DNA of 17,314 nucleotides from an uncultured Granulicatella sp. (GCA_937891475.1 CALATC010000015.1:1-17314); one strand, 5' to 3'. Shown: positions 1 through 6,709, counted from the stretch's first letter. The notes: generated from the sequence alone by a model not told the origin. Made by a program: numbers and translations.

Positions 1-19
1 AATGCTAATCTTCGTCGTT

Positions 20-1372
20 TTACTCCTTGACTAGCAAACTTACCGCCTCAACATGCGCAGTCATCGGGAACATATCCACGGGTTGCACATGCTGTGCCTC
101 GTAGCCTCGTTCCTTGAAGTGTACAAGGTCGCGAGCGAGGGTTGCTTGGTTACAGCTGACATACACGATGCGTTCAGGACCTGTTGCGCAGGCTGCTTCG
201 ATAAAGGCAAGTTCGAGCCCTTTGCGCGGTGGATCCACGACAATGACATCTGGCTTGATGCCTTCTTCCTTCCAGCGTGGCATGATTTTCTCAGCCGCAC
301 CCGTTTCAAAGTGCACATTCTTCACGCCGTTTAGTTTCGCATTTTCCTTCGCCATCACAATCGCATCATCCACAATTTCCATGGCATAGACTTTCTTCGC
401 GTCACGGGCAAAGGCTAAACTCATCGTCCCGATTCCGCAATACGCATCCACGACCGTCTCTCCGCTCTTCAAGTCCGCAGCGTCAATTGCTTGTTGATAG
501 AGCACTTCGGTTTGCACGGTATTGACTTGGAAAAACGAACGCGCGCTAATCTTGAACGTGAATTCGAACAATTTCTCTTCGTACACGTCTTCCCCGAATA
601 GCACTTTCGTCTCATGTCCCATGATTACATTCGTTGGTTTCGGTTGGATATTTTGCACAATAGATACCACTTCTGGATGAGCCGTTGTAATATCTCTGAC
701 AATCGCATCAGCTTGTGGTAACAACTTTGTTCTCGTCACGAAAATAATCATCACTTGCTTCGTACGCAGGCCTCGTCGCACAATAATATGCTTCAATTCA
801 CCAGTATGGTTCGCCTCATCATACGCTACCACTGGATACTTTCTTAAAATATCACGCACTGCTACAATCAAGCAATCAATTTCCGGATCTTGAATATGAA
901 AATCTTCCATTGGAACTAAGTCGTGTGAGTTTTTCTTGAAAAATCCTGTTGTTAATAATCCATTCACCATTCTGACAGGGATTTGCGCTTTATTCCGGTA
1001 TCCAAATGGATGTTCCATTCCAATCGTTGGACGAACTTCTAACTCTGGCATTTTCGCAATTGTATTCATGACATGTTTCACTTGTTTTTGTTTGAAGGCC
1101 AATTGAGCTTCATATTTCATATGTTGTAAAGGCATTGTTCCCACTCGAGTTCCATTTGGATCAACTAATGGAATACGGTCAGGACTCGTCGATACCCATT
1201 CAACAACTTTGGCATAGCCAAATTTTTTCCCCACTTTTAAAACATGAACTACTACTTTTTCTCCAGGCAGCGCATTTTCAATAAAAAGAGGAAATCCATC
1301 GACTTTTGCAACGCCCATTCCTTCATACGTTAAATCATCAATTTGTACTTCTATACGGTCATTTTTTTTCAT
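20..1372 (-). CDS. rlmCD: 23S rRNA (uracil-5-)-methyltransferase, RlmCD/RumA family
   Basis: SAM-dependent enzyme that makes 5-methyluridine in 23S rRNA; in Firmicutes one RlmCD enzyme is known to modify both U747 and U1939. The N-terminal 60 or so residues form a TRAM RNA-binding domain. The methyltransferase core shows the SAM motif DAYCGIGTMSLAFA, the motif VIVVDPPRKG, the nucleophile motif SCNQATLARDL (catalytic Cys about residue 407) and HVEAVSLL with the general-base Glu about residue 442. The four-cysteine Fe-S cluster region of E. coli RumA is absent: the stretch before PLQHMKYEAQ has no Cys, a form I recall from streptococcal enzymes. I chose ATG at 1372 (450 aa) because GTGAGG lies 6 nt upstream; the in-frame GTG at 1384 lacks a Shine-Dalgarno sequence. 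The 3' half is much GC-richer than the 5' third. Family assignment is firm; the exact target uridines are inferred. Confidence 0.95.
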   Translation of the reverse strand: MKKNDRIEVQIDDLTYEGMGVAKVDGFPLFIENALPGEKVVVHVLKVGKKFGYAKVVEWVSTSPDRIPLVDPNGTRVGTMPLQHMKYEAQLAFKQKQVKHVMNTIAKMPELEVRPTIGMEHPFGYRNKAQIPVRMVNGLLTTGFFKKNSHDLVPMEDFHIQDPEIDCLIVAVRDILRKYPVVAYDEANHTGELKHIIVRRGLRTKQVMIIFVTRTKLLPQADAIVRDITTAHPEVVSIVQNIQPKPTNVIMGHETKVLFGEDVYEEKLFEFTFKISARSFFQVNTVQTEVLYQQAIDAADLKSGETVVDAYCGIGTMSLAFARDAKKVYAMEIVDDAIVMAKENAKLNGVKNVHFETGAAEKIMPRWKEEGIKPDVIVVDPPRKGLELAFIEAACATGPERIVYVSCNQATLARDLVHFKERGYEAQHVQPVDMFPMTAHVEAVSLLVKE

Positions 1373-1405
1373 CTCTATCCTCACTTACTACTATTTATCT
1401 GACTT

Positions 1406-1411
1406 ATTATA
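1406..1411 (-). promoter_or_regulatory. Possible -10 box for rlmCD
   Basis: A perfect TATAAT reads leftward about 34 nt upstream of the rlmCD start codon. No good -35 hexamer is found 16 to 18 nt upstream. A perfect TTGACA (1474-1479) lies further back, but the sequence 17 nt after it (TAGTTT) is a poor -10, so neither element makes a complete consensus promoter. Weak call. Confidence 0.3.
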
Positions 1412-1507
1412 GCTTATTTTGGGATAATTTTATAGTGAAGTGAGAAATTCAAACTAAATAATTTGAAAAGATTTGTCAAGGACATAAACAAAATTTCTTT
1501 GATAAAT

Positions 1508-1671
1508 TTATATCTTCTCTGTTTCTCTCTTGATTAACTTCAGTATTTTATCTTTGTATGTTTCGCCTGTGCTTTCTTAAAATGTAGATTTACAGTATAT
1601 TTTGTTTTTCCAATATCCATTATTAGCTGTTTATGTTGTAGTTTTTTTATATCTCTTTTTTCTTCTTCTAT
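1508..1671 (-). pseudogene. Decayed tnpW-like transposon protein gene (start codon lost, frameshifted)
   Basis: A small gene remnant reads leftward after an intact ribosome binding site, AAGGAGG. The expected start codon is ATA (1669-1671) instead of ATG. It is followed by a Glu/Lys-rich leader and then the conserved IGKTKYTVNLHFKK. In the unshifted frame it continues as unrelated residues to a TGA at 1540-1542. Moving by one base just after the second Lys of HFKK gives STGETYKDKILKLIKRE and a TAA at 1508-1510. The joined product has the layout I know for TnpW-family proteins (IGKT-Y-V--HF, then ET--DKI-RLI), small proteins encoded by Tn4451-type and related integrative elements. The simplest cause of the frameshift is loss of one A from the A-rich tract near 1575. 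No product is expected. The family match is from memory of the motif, not a search. Confidence 0.7.
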
Positions 1672-1856
1672 GTGTCCTCCTTTCCATTTTTAGACAAAGA
1701 AAAAACAGTAAACCTTTTTCGATTTACTGTTTCATAAGTTGCTATATTATTGTTTTTATTTAATTGTTTTACTTTGACAAACTGGGATTTGTAACTATCT
1801 TTTTTTGAACAAATATCTGTACATTTACTATCAGAACCCGTGAAATTATATCGTAA
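1668..1856 (-). pseudogene. Start-less ORF fragment upstream of the tnpW remnant
   Basis: After a TAA at 1857-1859, 62 sense codons stay open on the minus strand to a TAG at 1668-1670, which overlaps the ribosome binding site and start region of the tnpW remnant, as neighbouring genes in a mobile element often do. There is no ATG, GTG or usable TTG near its beginning, so it would be a C-terminal remnant. It begins LRYNFTGSD, faintly like the YNF-G motif near the C-terminus (DUF4368) of large serine recombinases, and ends RKRFTVFSLSKNGKEDT. The recombinase link is speculative. A terminator-like hairpin (1703-1732) lies inside it, so the open frame could also be chance in AT-rich DNA. Confidence 0.3.
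1696..1732 (-). terminator. Rho-independent terminator downstream of the orphan 126-aa gene
   Basis: Perfect 10-bp arms AAACAGTAAA (1703-1712) and TTTACTGTTT (1723-1732) with a 10-nt loop. On the minus strand the stem is followed by a T-rich run, TTTCTTT (1702-1696). It lies about 140 nt after the stop at 1870 and is the first plausible end for that transcript. The stem is AT-rich, so strength is uncertain. Confidence 0.5.
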
Positions 1857-1869
1857 TTATTTTAATACA

Positions 1870-2250
1870 CTATTCAATTACCAGCTCTACATAATCCCCA
1901 TCTTCCTTATTGTATACATGCTTATTTACGATTCCAAGTAGTTTCTGTATATCTTCCATATCTGAAGCAGAAAATTCCAAATAACAAGTCTCATCACTGG
2001 TATAATTCAAATCTTCATAAAAATCCTGAATTGCCACATAAAATTTGTCTAAAACATCTTCCAATGGATATTGGGAAATATTCCTCGGACTAACTCCTTC
2101 TCCTAATTCTGGTTCTTGAACAAATTTTAATGAAGTAACAAAGCAATCACTTTTCATAAAATCGTCATACGTTTTATAGATATGTTCTGCTACCTTTTCG
2201 TAATCAGCTTTGTTATATTTTTCATGTACAAAAATATCTATATTTTTCAT
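1870..2250 (-). CDS. Hypothetical acidic protein, 126 aa, orphan gene in a decayed island
   Basis: I do not recognise this family. The protein begins MKNIDIFVHEKYNKADYEKV, is small and predicted soluble, rich in Asp, Glu, Tyr and Phe, with no signal peptide, membrane segment or cysteine cluster. The start is well supported: AAGGAGG stands 5 nt before ATG. It is monocistronic, with a candidate extended -10 promoter about 150 nt upstream and a hairpin terminator downstream. It is flanked by a broken gene upstream (2316-2480) and mobile-element remnants downstream (1508-1856), so it is accessory DNA. Small acidic proteins isolated among gene fragments are often immunity proteins of polymorphic toxin or bacteriocin systems, or anti-defence factors, but nothing in the sequence proves that here. 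It is very likely a real gene, since frame, ribosome binding site and codon use are intact; function unknown. Confidence 0.8.
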   Translation of the reverse strand: MKNIDIFVHEKYNKADYEKVAEHIYKTYDDFMKSDCFVTSLKFVQEPELGEGVSPRNISQYPLEDVLDKFYVAIQDFYEDLNYTSDETCYLEFSASDMEDIQKLLGIVNKHVYNKEDGDYVELVIE

Positions 2251-2315
2251 CTCAACCTCCTTAATGTGGTGTGAAAATTATCATTAGTCCCCCACAACTT
2301 CTAATTTTTATTTAT

Positions 2316-2480
2316 CTACTTTAGCTTTTTTAGTAATTCTACAAAAGGTACTTTATCCTCAACAAATTCAAGTTTATTTCACTCGACATTCATAATATTA
2401 TACCATATTTCAACCCAGTTTTATAGGTCTAACTCGTTCCTCTTTACCTGTGTTAGTCTTCTGTTTTCTTGTATAAAGTT
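2316..2480 (-). pseudogene. Broken gene remnant upstream of the orphan gene
   Basis: A minus-strand reading frame ending at TAG 2316-2318 gives protein-like sequence interrupted by two in-frame stops, TGA at 2379-2381 and TAA at 2421-2423. The best part reads NWVEIWYNIMNVE, then the TGA where a Trp (TGG) would fit, then a 20-residue end containing VEDKVPFVELLKKLK. Upstream of 2421 the same frame reads LTQVKRNELDL and another frame stays open too, so the original frame there is uncertain and a frameshift is possible. No start codon is evident. I do not recognise the family. It could be the 3' remnant of a gene once paired with the intact one at 1870-2250. Reported as a degraded coding fragment with low to moderate confidence. 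Confidence 0.35.
2397..2405 (-). promoter_or_regulatory. Candidate extended -10 promoter for the orphan 126-aa gene
   Basis: TGGTATAAT reads leftward, a perfect -10 with the TGn extension, about 146 nt upstream of the ATG at 2250. No -35 match is seen at 17 nt, but extended -10 promoters can do without one. It lies within the broken remnant, and it is the best promoter I see ahead of this gene. Confidence 0.35.
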
Positions 2481-2486
2481 TCAAAG

Positions 2487-2519
2487 TAAGTTCTAGTTAA
2501 GTATCAAAACTAGAACTTA
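2487..2519. repeat. 12-bp perfect inverted repeat, role unknown
   Basis: Arms TAAGTTCTAGTT (2487-2498) and AACTAGAACTTA (2508-2519) enclose 9 nt. Neither strand has a T-run after the stem, so it is not a standard terminator. It sits 22 bp from the real terminator of the ABC exporter operon and may be an operator, an RNA processing hairpin, or a mobile-element end. Confidence 0.6.
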
Positions 2520-2534
2520 GATTGAGAATTTACT

Positions 2535-2568
2535 AAAAAAGGTGTTTTGACTATAAAGTCAAAACACC
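2535..2568 (-). terminator. Strong rho-independent terminator of the ABC exporter operon
   Basis: Perfect 12-bp arms GGTGTTTTGACT (2541-2552) and AGTCAAAACACC (2557-2568) around a 4-nt loop, followed on the minus strand by six T (2540-2535). It begins 11 nt after the permease stop codon. Confidence 0.9.
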
Positions 2569-2578
2569 TAATTCGCCC

Positions 2579-3307
2579 TTACACAGCCTTCTTTGCTAGT
2601 TTTGCTAAAAAGATTTCTTTTCGTGTTGGATTTAATACAATTAAGTTTACTAAGAATAACCCTACTAACCAAGCTAATGCTACACCAATTGTTTCAAAAC
2701 TTAACTCAAAACTTTCTTTTGTAAAGAAGTCTACGTAAACACCCATAAATGTATAATGAGCAATTTTAGAAGCAGTCTCACTTAATCCAGAGAACAATGG
2801 TAAGAATGAAATAGCCATCATAGGAACTAAACCATTCACTTGCGCTTGAGATTGAGTATTAGAAAGTGAAGCAATTAATAAGTTTAATAAAACAATACAT
2901 AGTCCCACAACAATCGCTACTACAAAATATTCTCCCCAATGTTTGCCAAAGTCTGCATCTACAATCTTCGGAAAACTTACAATCGTTACAAGTCCAATAA
3001 TGACGGGATAAAATAGTGCAGATAATAAATATTCTCCATTTCTAACACCACTGAGTAATAAAGATTTCAAGTTTTTCTTTTCCTTATCTTCTGCAATGGT
3101 TAAAGAAGTCAAACTTCCTAGTGAAACTGAGAATGCTAATGATAAACACATGAATACCATATACGAAGAATGTTGTCCATCTGCATTCATAAATTGATTA
3201 TATAACACTAACAATCCATACGGTAATAGAATAGTTGCTAATAAAGTGCTGTTACTTAATAATACTTGTGTGCGTAGCCAAATTAAGGCAGTTAATCGTT
3301 TAATCAT
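2579..3307 (-). CDS. ABC exporter permease subunit (ABC-2 / drug-export type), 242 aa
   Basis: Membrane half of an ABC exporter whose ATPase is encoded just upstream. I see six hydrophobic segments, at about residues 18-36, 47-70, 92-113, 127-148, 158-175 and 204-225. Between segments 2 and 3 is the cytoplasmic stretch IAEDKEKKNLKSLLLSGV, the kind of coupling region expected in ABC-2 and CcmB-like permeases (EDKE...L..LL.SG). The C-terminus is Lys-rich and cytoplasmic. Its ATG overlaps the ATPase stop by 8 nt (ATGATTAA), which indicates translational coupling. Similar small permeases are often labelled fluoroquinolone-export permease, but the substrate cannot be read from sequence; a drug, peptide or lipid is possible. 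Confidence 0.85.
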   Translation of the reverse strand: MIKRLTALIWLRTQVLLSNSTLLATILLPYGLLVLYNQFMNADGQHSSYMVFMCLSLAFSVSLGSLTSLTIAEDKEKKNLKSLLLSGVRNGEYLLSALFYPVIIGLVTIVSFPKIVDADFGKHWGEYFVVAIVVGLCIVLLNLLIASLSNTQSQAQVNGLVPMMAISFLPLFSGLSETASKIAHYTFMGVYVDFFTKESFELSFETIGVALAWLVGLFLVNLIVLNPTRKEIFLAKLAKKAV

Positions 3308-4124
3308 TTAATTTCTCTCCTGTCAATTGAATAAATATTTCTTCTAAAGTTGGTTCACATGAGTGAATCGCAACGACTTGTGCTAAATCTGTTTGTCCTA
3401 ATGCTTCAAATGTAATTTCTGTTTGTGTTTCATCTGCGAATGTTAATTGAACTTTTTTCTCGTGATTATACTTTTGAATAATCGAAGAAGGTGTGCCATA
3501 TTCAATTAAATGTCCTCGATTCAATAAACTTAGACGGTCACATAATAATGTTGCTTCGTTCATATCGTGTGTTGTTAAGAAAATCGTAGTTCCTGCTTCT
3601 TTTAGTTCTAATAATAATTCATGGATTTTCTTAGAAGTGGTTGGATCTAATCCGCTTGTTGGCTCATCTAAAAATAATACTTGTGGCTTATTGATTAAAG
3701 CTCTTGCTAGAAACATTCTTTGTTTCATTCCTGTCGATAGTTTTTCTGCTGCTAAATTTTTACTATCGTATAAATCAACTTGTTTTAACACTTCATCTAC
3801 TCGTGCATTTGGTTTTCCATATAATTTTGCATAAGCTTGTAAATTTTTATATAGGCTTAGTTTTTCATAAAATCCACTCGTATCACTCACTAATCCGATT
3901 TGTTCTAAATCTGCTGGAGTTAGCTTCTCAGATACTTTTCCTAACAATTCTGTTTGTCCTTTATCGGAATTTAATTGACCCGTTAAAATTTTAATCATTG
4001 TTGTTTTCCCTGAACCAGACGGCCCTAAGAATCCAAAAATTTCTCCTTTCTTCACTTCAAAAGAAATTTCTTCTAAAGCTACTTTTTGTCCAAATTTTTT
4101 TGTTACATTTTTTACTACAATCAT
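3300..4124 (-). CDS. ABC exporter ATP-binding subunit, 274 aa
   Basis: Nucleotide-binding subunit powering the adjacent permease. Visible motifs in order: Walker A GPSGSGKTT (34-42), signature LSTGMKQR (129-136), Walker B VLFLDEP (149-155) with D-loop SGLD, and the H-loop His at 186 in TTHDMNEA. The Q-loop position reads LVSDTSGFY with Asp in place of the usual Gln; I recall such variants in the BcrA-like drug-export branch. The last 60 or so residues form the accessory C-terminal domain of that branch, ending TLEEIFIQLTGE. The start is supported by GAGGGG 7 nt upstream. It is the first gene of a two-gene operon behind a promoter bearing tandem dyads. The export role is secure; the substrate is unknown, with antimicrobial or stress efflux as the inference. 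Confidence 0.92.
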   Translation of the reverse strand: MIVVKNVTKKFGQKVALEEISFEVKKGEIFGFLGPSGSGKTTMIKILTGQLNSDKGQTELLGKVSEKLTPADLEQIGLVSDTSGFYEKLSLYKNLQAYAKLYGKPNARVDEVLKQVDLYDSKNLAAEKLSTGMKQRMFLARALINKPQVLFLDEPTSGLDPTTSKKIHELLLELKEAGTTIFLTTHDMNEATLLCDRLSLLNRGHLIEYGTPSSIIQKYNHEKKVQLTFADETQTEITFEALGQTDLAQVVAIHSCEPTLEEIFIQLTGEKLND

Positions 4125-4163
4125 GTTTATCCCCTCTTTACTGATTTCCTAACTGATGAATTT

Positions 4164-4227
4164 ATTATAGAAAAAAATTCTTTTTCTCAGTAGTGCCTAG
4201 AGTCACTACCTACAATGACTTTAGTCA
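4164..4227 (-). promoter_or_regulatory. ABC exporter promoter with two tandem operator-like dyads
   Basis: A perfect TATAAT (4169-4164, leftward) lies about 40 nt before the ATPase start. The -35 position (4187-4192) reads TACTGA, a poor match, as in activator-dependent promoters. Upstream are two dyads: GTAGTG-8 nt-CACTAC (4190-4209) and TGACT-TT-AGTCA (4216-4227). Their centres are 22 bp apart, about two helical turns, at roughly -43 and -65. This suggests a dimeric activator, for example a response regulator. No regulator gene is adjacent. Confidence 0.5.
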
Positions 4228-4253
4228 CGACTTCTCATGCAAATCGTCATGAC

Positions 4254-4280
4254 AAAAAAAGCATACCGAAATCGGTATGC
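4254..4280 (-). terminator. Rho-independent terminator of the brnQ / DUF218 transcript
   Basis: Perfect 9-bp arms GCATACCGA (4261-4269) and TCGGTATGC (4272-4280), with the centre forming a small loop, followed on the minus strand by seven T (4260-4254). It lies about 25 nt after the DUF218 gene and separates it from the ABC exporter. Confidence 0.9.
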
Positions 4281-4304
4281 CTTCCCTATCATCTATTTAA
4301 CTTT

Positions 4305-5333
4305 CTACCACAATATGCCTCGATACGATAATAAAACCAATAGAACATACAGTAATTCAAACCCTATAAAGAGTTTTTTCATTTTCACACACATCGCTAC
4401 ATATTCACGAATAAAAGCGGACGGAATATAATAACTTGCAGTGGAGCAACCTAAACCATCCCCTTGCATTCCAATTTGTCGAGCATACGTACTCGTACGA
4501 AATACATGATAATCATTTGTCACAAATAAAAATCGAGGATTTTCCACTAATTGCTCACCTAGTTCTTTAGAGAACAGTAAATTTTCATAAGTAGTTGTAG
4601 ATTTTTCTTCTAATATAATAGCTTCTTTTGGCACATCTGTATGTTCCACTAAATAGTTATACATCGCTTGTGCTTCAGATATTTTTTCATCACTACCTTG
4701 TCCACCACTTGCAATAAGTCGAATCTGAGGATTTTTTGATTGATGAAATGCTTGTACAGCTTTATCAATTCTCTTTTTTAGAAGAGGCGTAACTCTTTCC
4801 CCATCTAACAATCCGGCACCATGAATAATAATAAAATCATAATGCTGTTTCTTCGGTACCCATAAATAGACACAGGAGTACATCATAAATCCTACAAATG
4901 CAAATCCAAAAATAATATAAGAATAAATGATAAACATAAATAGTATATTAAACCACGGATTATAAATGAAAAAATTATTTGTAACTAGCCCCACTCGAAT
5001 CCACATAAAAACAAAGAATAATAAAATCACAATCCCCATAATAGGAGAAAGAAGATTCGCTTTAGAAAAACCTTCTTTTTTTAACAAAATAAAGCCATTA
5101 ACGATTAAAAATAAACCACTCAAAAGAATCAGAACAGGAATGAGTAAAATTCCTACTATCATCACCAAATGAGCATTTTCATACCCAGAGCTGAAAAAGA
5201 GATTCGCAATGGATAGATATAAAAACAACACTTCAATGACTAATAAAGCTGGATTCCATAAACTGCGATTATCCTTCCACATTGAAAAAAGTAGAGCTAT
5301 CAATACGATTGTCGTAATTCCATATAAAAACAT
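4305..5333 (-). CDS. DUF218 / YdcF-SanA-ElyC family integral membrane protein, 342 aa
   Basis: Membrane protein with five N-terminal hydrophobic segments (about 3-17, 28-47, 56-84, 98-117, 128-156), a DUF218 domain at about 165-312 and one C-terminal segment (321-337). DUF218 hallmarks are visible: YDFIIIHGAG at the start, LIASGGQGSDEKISEAQAM, ILEEKSTTTYENLLFS, and FLFVTNDYHVFRTSTYA. Relatives such as SanA and ElyC affect envelope integrity and peptidoglycan or lipid-carrier metabolism, and YdcF binds S-adenosylmethionine; which applies here is unknown. It follows brnQ by 14 nt, so the two are probably cotranscribed, and a strong terminator follows. A ribosome binding site, AGAAGG, lies about 9 nt before the ATG. 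Confidence 0.88.
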   Translation of the reverse strand: MFLYGITTIVLIALLFSMWKDNRSLWNPALLVIEVLFLYLSIANLFFSSGYENAHLVMIVGILLIPVLILLSGLFLIVNGFILLKKEGFSKANLLSPIMGIVILLFFVFMWIRVGLVTNNFFIYNPWFNILFMFIIYSYIIFGFAFVGFMMYSCVYLWVPKKQHYDFIIIHGAGLLDGERVTPLLKKRIDKAVQAFHQSKNPQIRLIASGGQGSDEKISEAQAMYNYLVEHTDVPKEAIILEEKSTTTYENLLFSKELGEQLVENPRFLFVTNDYHVFRTSTYARQIGMQGDGLGCSTASYYIPSAFIREYVAMCVKMKKLFIGFELLYVLLVLLSYRGILW

Positions 5334-5347
5334 ATTCGCCTACCTTC

Positions 5348-6709
5348 TTACTCTGCTAAAATTTTTTCAAAATCAAAAGCTTCACCTTTTTGTTTATCAC
5401 TTAAAATCAAAGCAATCACGATTCCTACTAAAGCTGGAACAATCCACCCTAATGATAAAGTAGAAAATGGTAATTGGTTCATCACAGTAGATAATGCAGA
5501 TAATTTTAAAGTATCTCCTAATACTGTTAATACGGATACTAGAACCGTCAATCCAACTGTTAACTGCATTCCGATTTTAGAAAGAGGAACAAATTTATTT
5601 AAAAGAATTAATATAACCATAATAATCGTAATTGGATATAAAATTAATAATACCGGTAATGAAAACTTAATTACTGTATTTAATCCTAAATTAGAAATTC
5701 CAAATCCAATGAAAGAGAAAACTGTTGCATATACTTTATAAGAATATTTAGGAAATAATTCTTCAAAGAATTCTCCAGTTGAAACAATTAGCCCTACTGT
5801 TGTTGTAAAGCACGTTAAAATAACCATTGCTCCTAAAAATACTTGCCCAAATACTCCAAAAATATCTTTTGAAGCAGCTGCCAAAATATAAGACCCTTTA
5901 TTAACTGCATTATCTGCTAATACATCTGCTGGCACTGTAAAATGATTTCCAAGATTTGCTAATCCTAAATATAAAATACTAAATCCTACAGCCGTTACTA
6001 AGCCTACTCCAATAATCGTTTTTGTAAATTCTTCTTTTGAAGAAAAATGGAATTTTTTCAATGTATTTACTGCTACCACACAAAAGGCTACAGATGCTAG
6101 GGCATCTAATGTATTGTACCCTTCAATAAATCCATTTCCAAACGAACCACCATTTTGATACGCCGTTGCTGCTTGCATTGGTGCTACTCCTGCGTATTTA
6201 ATCGCTCCTAATAACACTAAAACTAAAATTAATCCTGCAAATAATGGTGTTAAAATTTTCCCGATACTATTTAAAATCGTTGAACGATGAATTGCAATCC
6301 AATATGCTGCAGCAAAATATAACACTGTATAAATAAATGATGATAAAGTACCTGAAATTCCCATTGAGGCTAAAGCTGACTCAAATGGCTGAATACTAAT
6401 CGAATACGAAACAGTTGCTGTTCTTGGAATCGCAAAGAATGGTCCAATCGATAAATATAAAATAGCTAAAAATGCTACCGCAAATACTGAATGAACTTTA
6501 GTTTCTAATTCATGTTTAAAACTTCCATTACTCGTTGCACCTACAATTAATGTAATAATGGGAATACCGACACCGGATAAAATAAATCCCGCAATCGCTG
6601 GCCAGAAATACTCACCAGAAAACAATCCTAATGAAGGCGGAAAGATTAAATTTCCTGCCCCAAAAAAGAAACCAAATAATAATAAACCTGTTAACAAGCC
6701 CTTCTTCAT
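5348..6709 (-). CDS. brnQ: Branched-chain amino acid transporter, LIVCS family
   Basis: Cation-coupled (Na+ or H+) importer of leucine, isoleucine and valine in the cytoplasmic membrane. The N-terminus carries the family signature FFFGAGNLIFPP, with LIFPP at residues 21-25. About twelve hydrophobic segments follow over 453 residues, close to the usual family length. A conserved-looking stretch near the middle (LGAMVILTCFTTTVGLI) also fits. The start is supported by AGGAG about 9 nt upstream. It lies 87 nt downstream of metG, past an 11-bp hairpin, and 14 nt ahead of the DUF218 gene. I see no T-box or other amino-acid riboswitch in the short leader. Assignment is secure; ion and substrate preference are from family knowledge. 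Confidence 0.95.
   Translation of the reverse strand: MKKGLLTGLLLFGFFFGAGNLIFPPSLGLFSGEYFWPAIAGFILSGVGIPIITLIVGATSNGSFKHELETKVHSVFAVAFLAILYLSIGPFFAIPRTATVSYSISIQPFESALASMGISGTLSSFIYTVLYFAAAYWIAIHRSTILNSIGKILTPLFAGLILVLVLLGAIKYAGVAPMQAATAYQNGGSFGNGFIEGYNTLDALASVAFCVVAVNTLKKFHFSSKEEFTKTIIGVGLVTAVGFSILYLGLANLGNHFTVPADVLADNAVNKGSYILAAASKDIFGVFGQVFLGAMVILTCFTTTVGLIVSTGEFFEELFPKYSYKVYATVFSFIGFGISNLGLNTVIKFSLPVLLILYPITIIMVILILLNKFVPLSKIGMQLTVGLTVLVSVLTVLGDTLKLSALSTVMNQLPFSTLSLGWIVPALVGIVIALILSDKQKGEAFDFEKILAE

Noticed and set aside
53..334. Plus-strand and opposite-frame open frames inside rlmCD
   Set aside because: They lie wholly within the firmly identified rlmCD gene, have no ribosome binding site and no recognisable domain; the local high GC lengthens chance frames.
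1372..1384. GTG start for rlmCD at 1384
   Set aside because: There is no Shine-Dalgarno sequence ahead of it, and the GTGAGG at this spot is instead the ribosome binding site for the ATG at 1372.
1474..1479. Perfect TTGACA as the -35 of an rlmCD promoter
   Set aside because: At 16 to 18 nt spacing the -10 options (TTAGTT, TAGTTT, AGTTTG) are poor, so a functional promoter cannot be claimed.
2547..2738. Plus-strand 63-codon frame over the permease 3' end
   Set aside because: It begins inside the terminator stem and is antisense to the permease gene; its composition is that of a shadow frame.
5209..5463. Plus-strand 84-codon frame spanning the brnQ / DUF218 junction
   Set aside because: It is antisense to two well-supported genes, has no ribosome binding site, and its residues do not resemble a known family.
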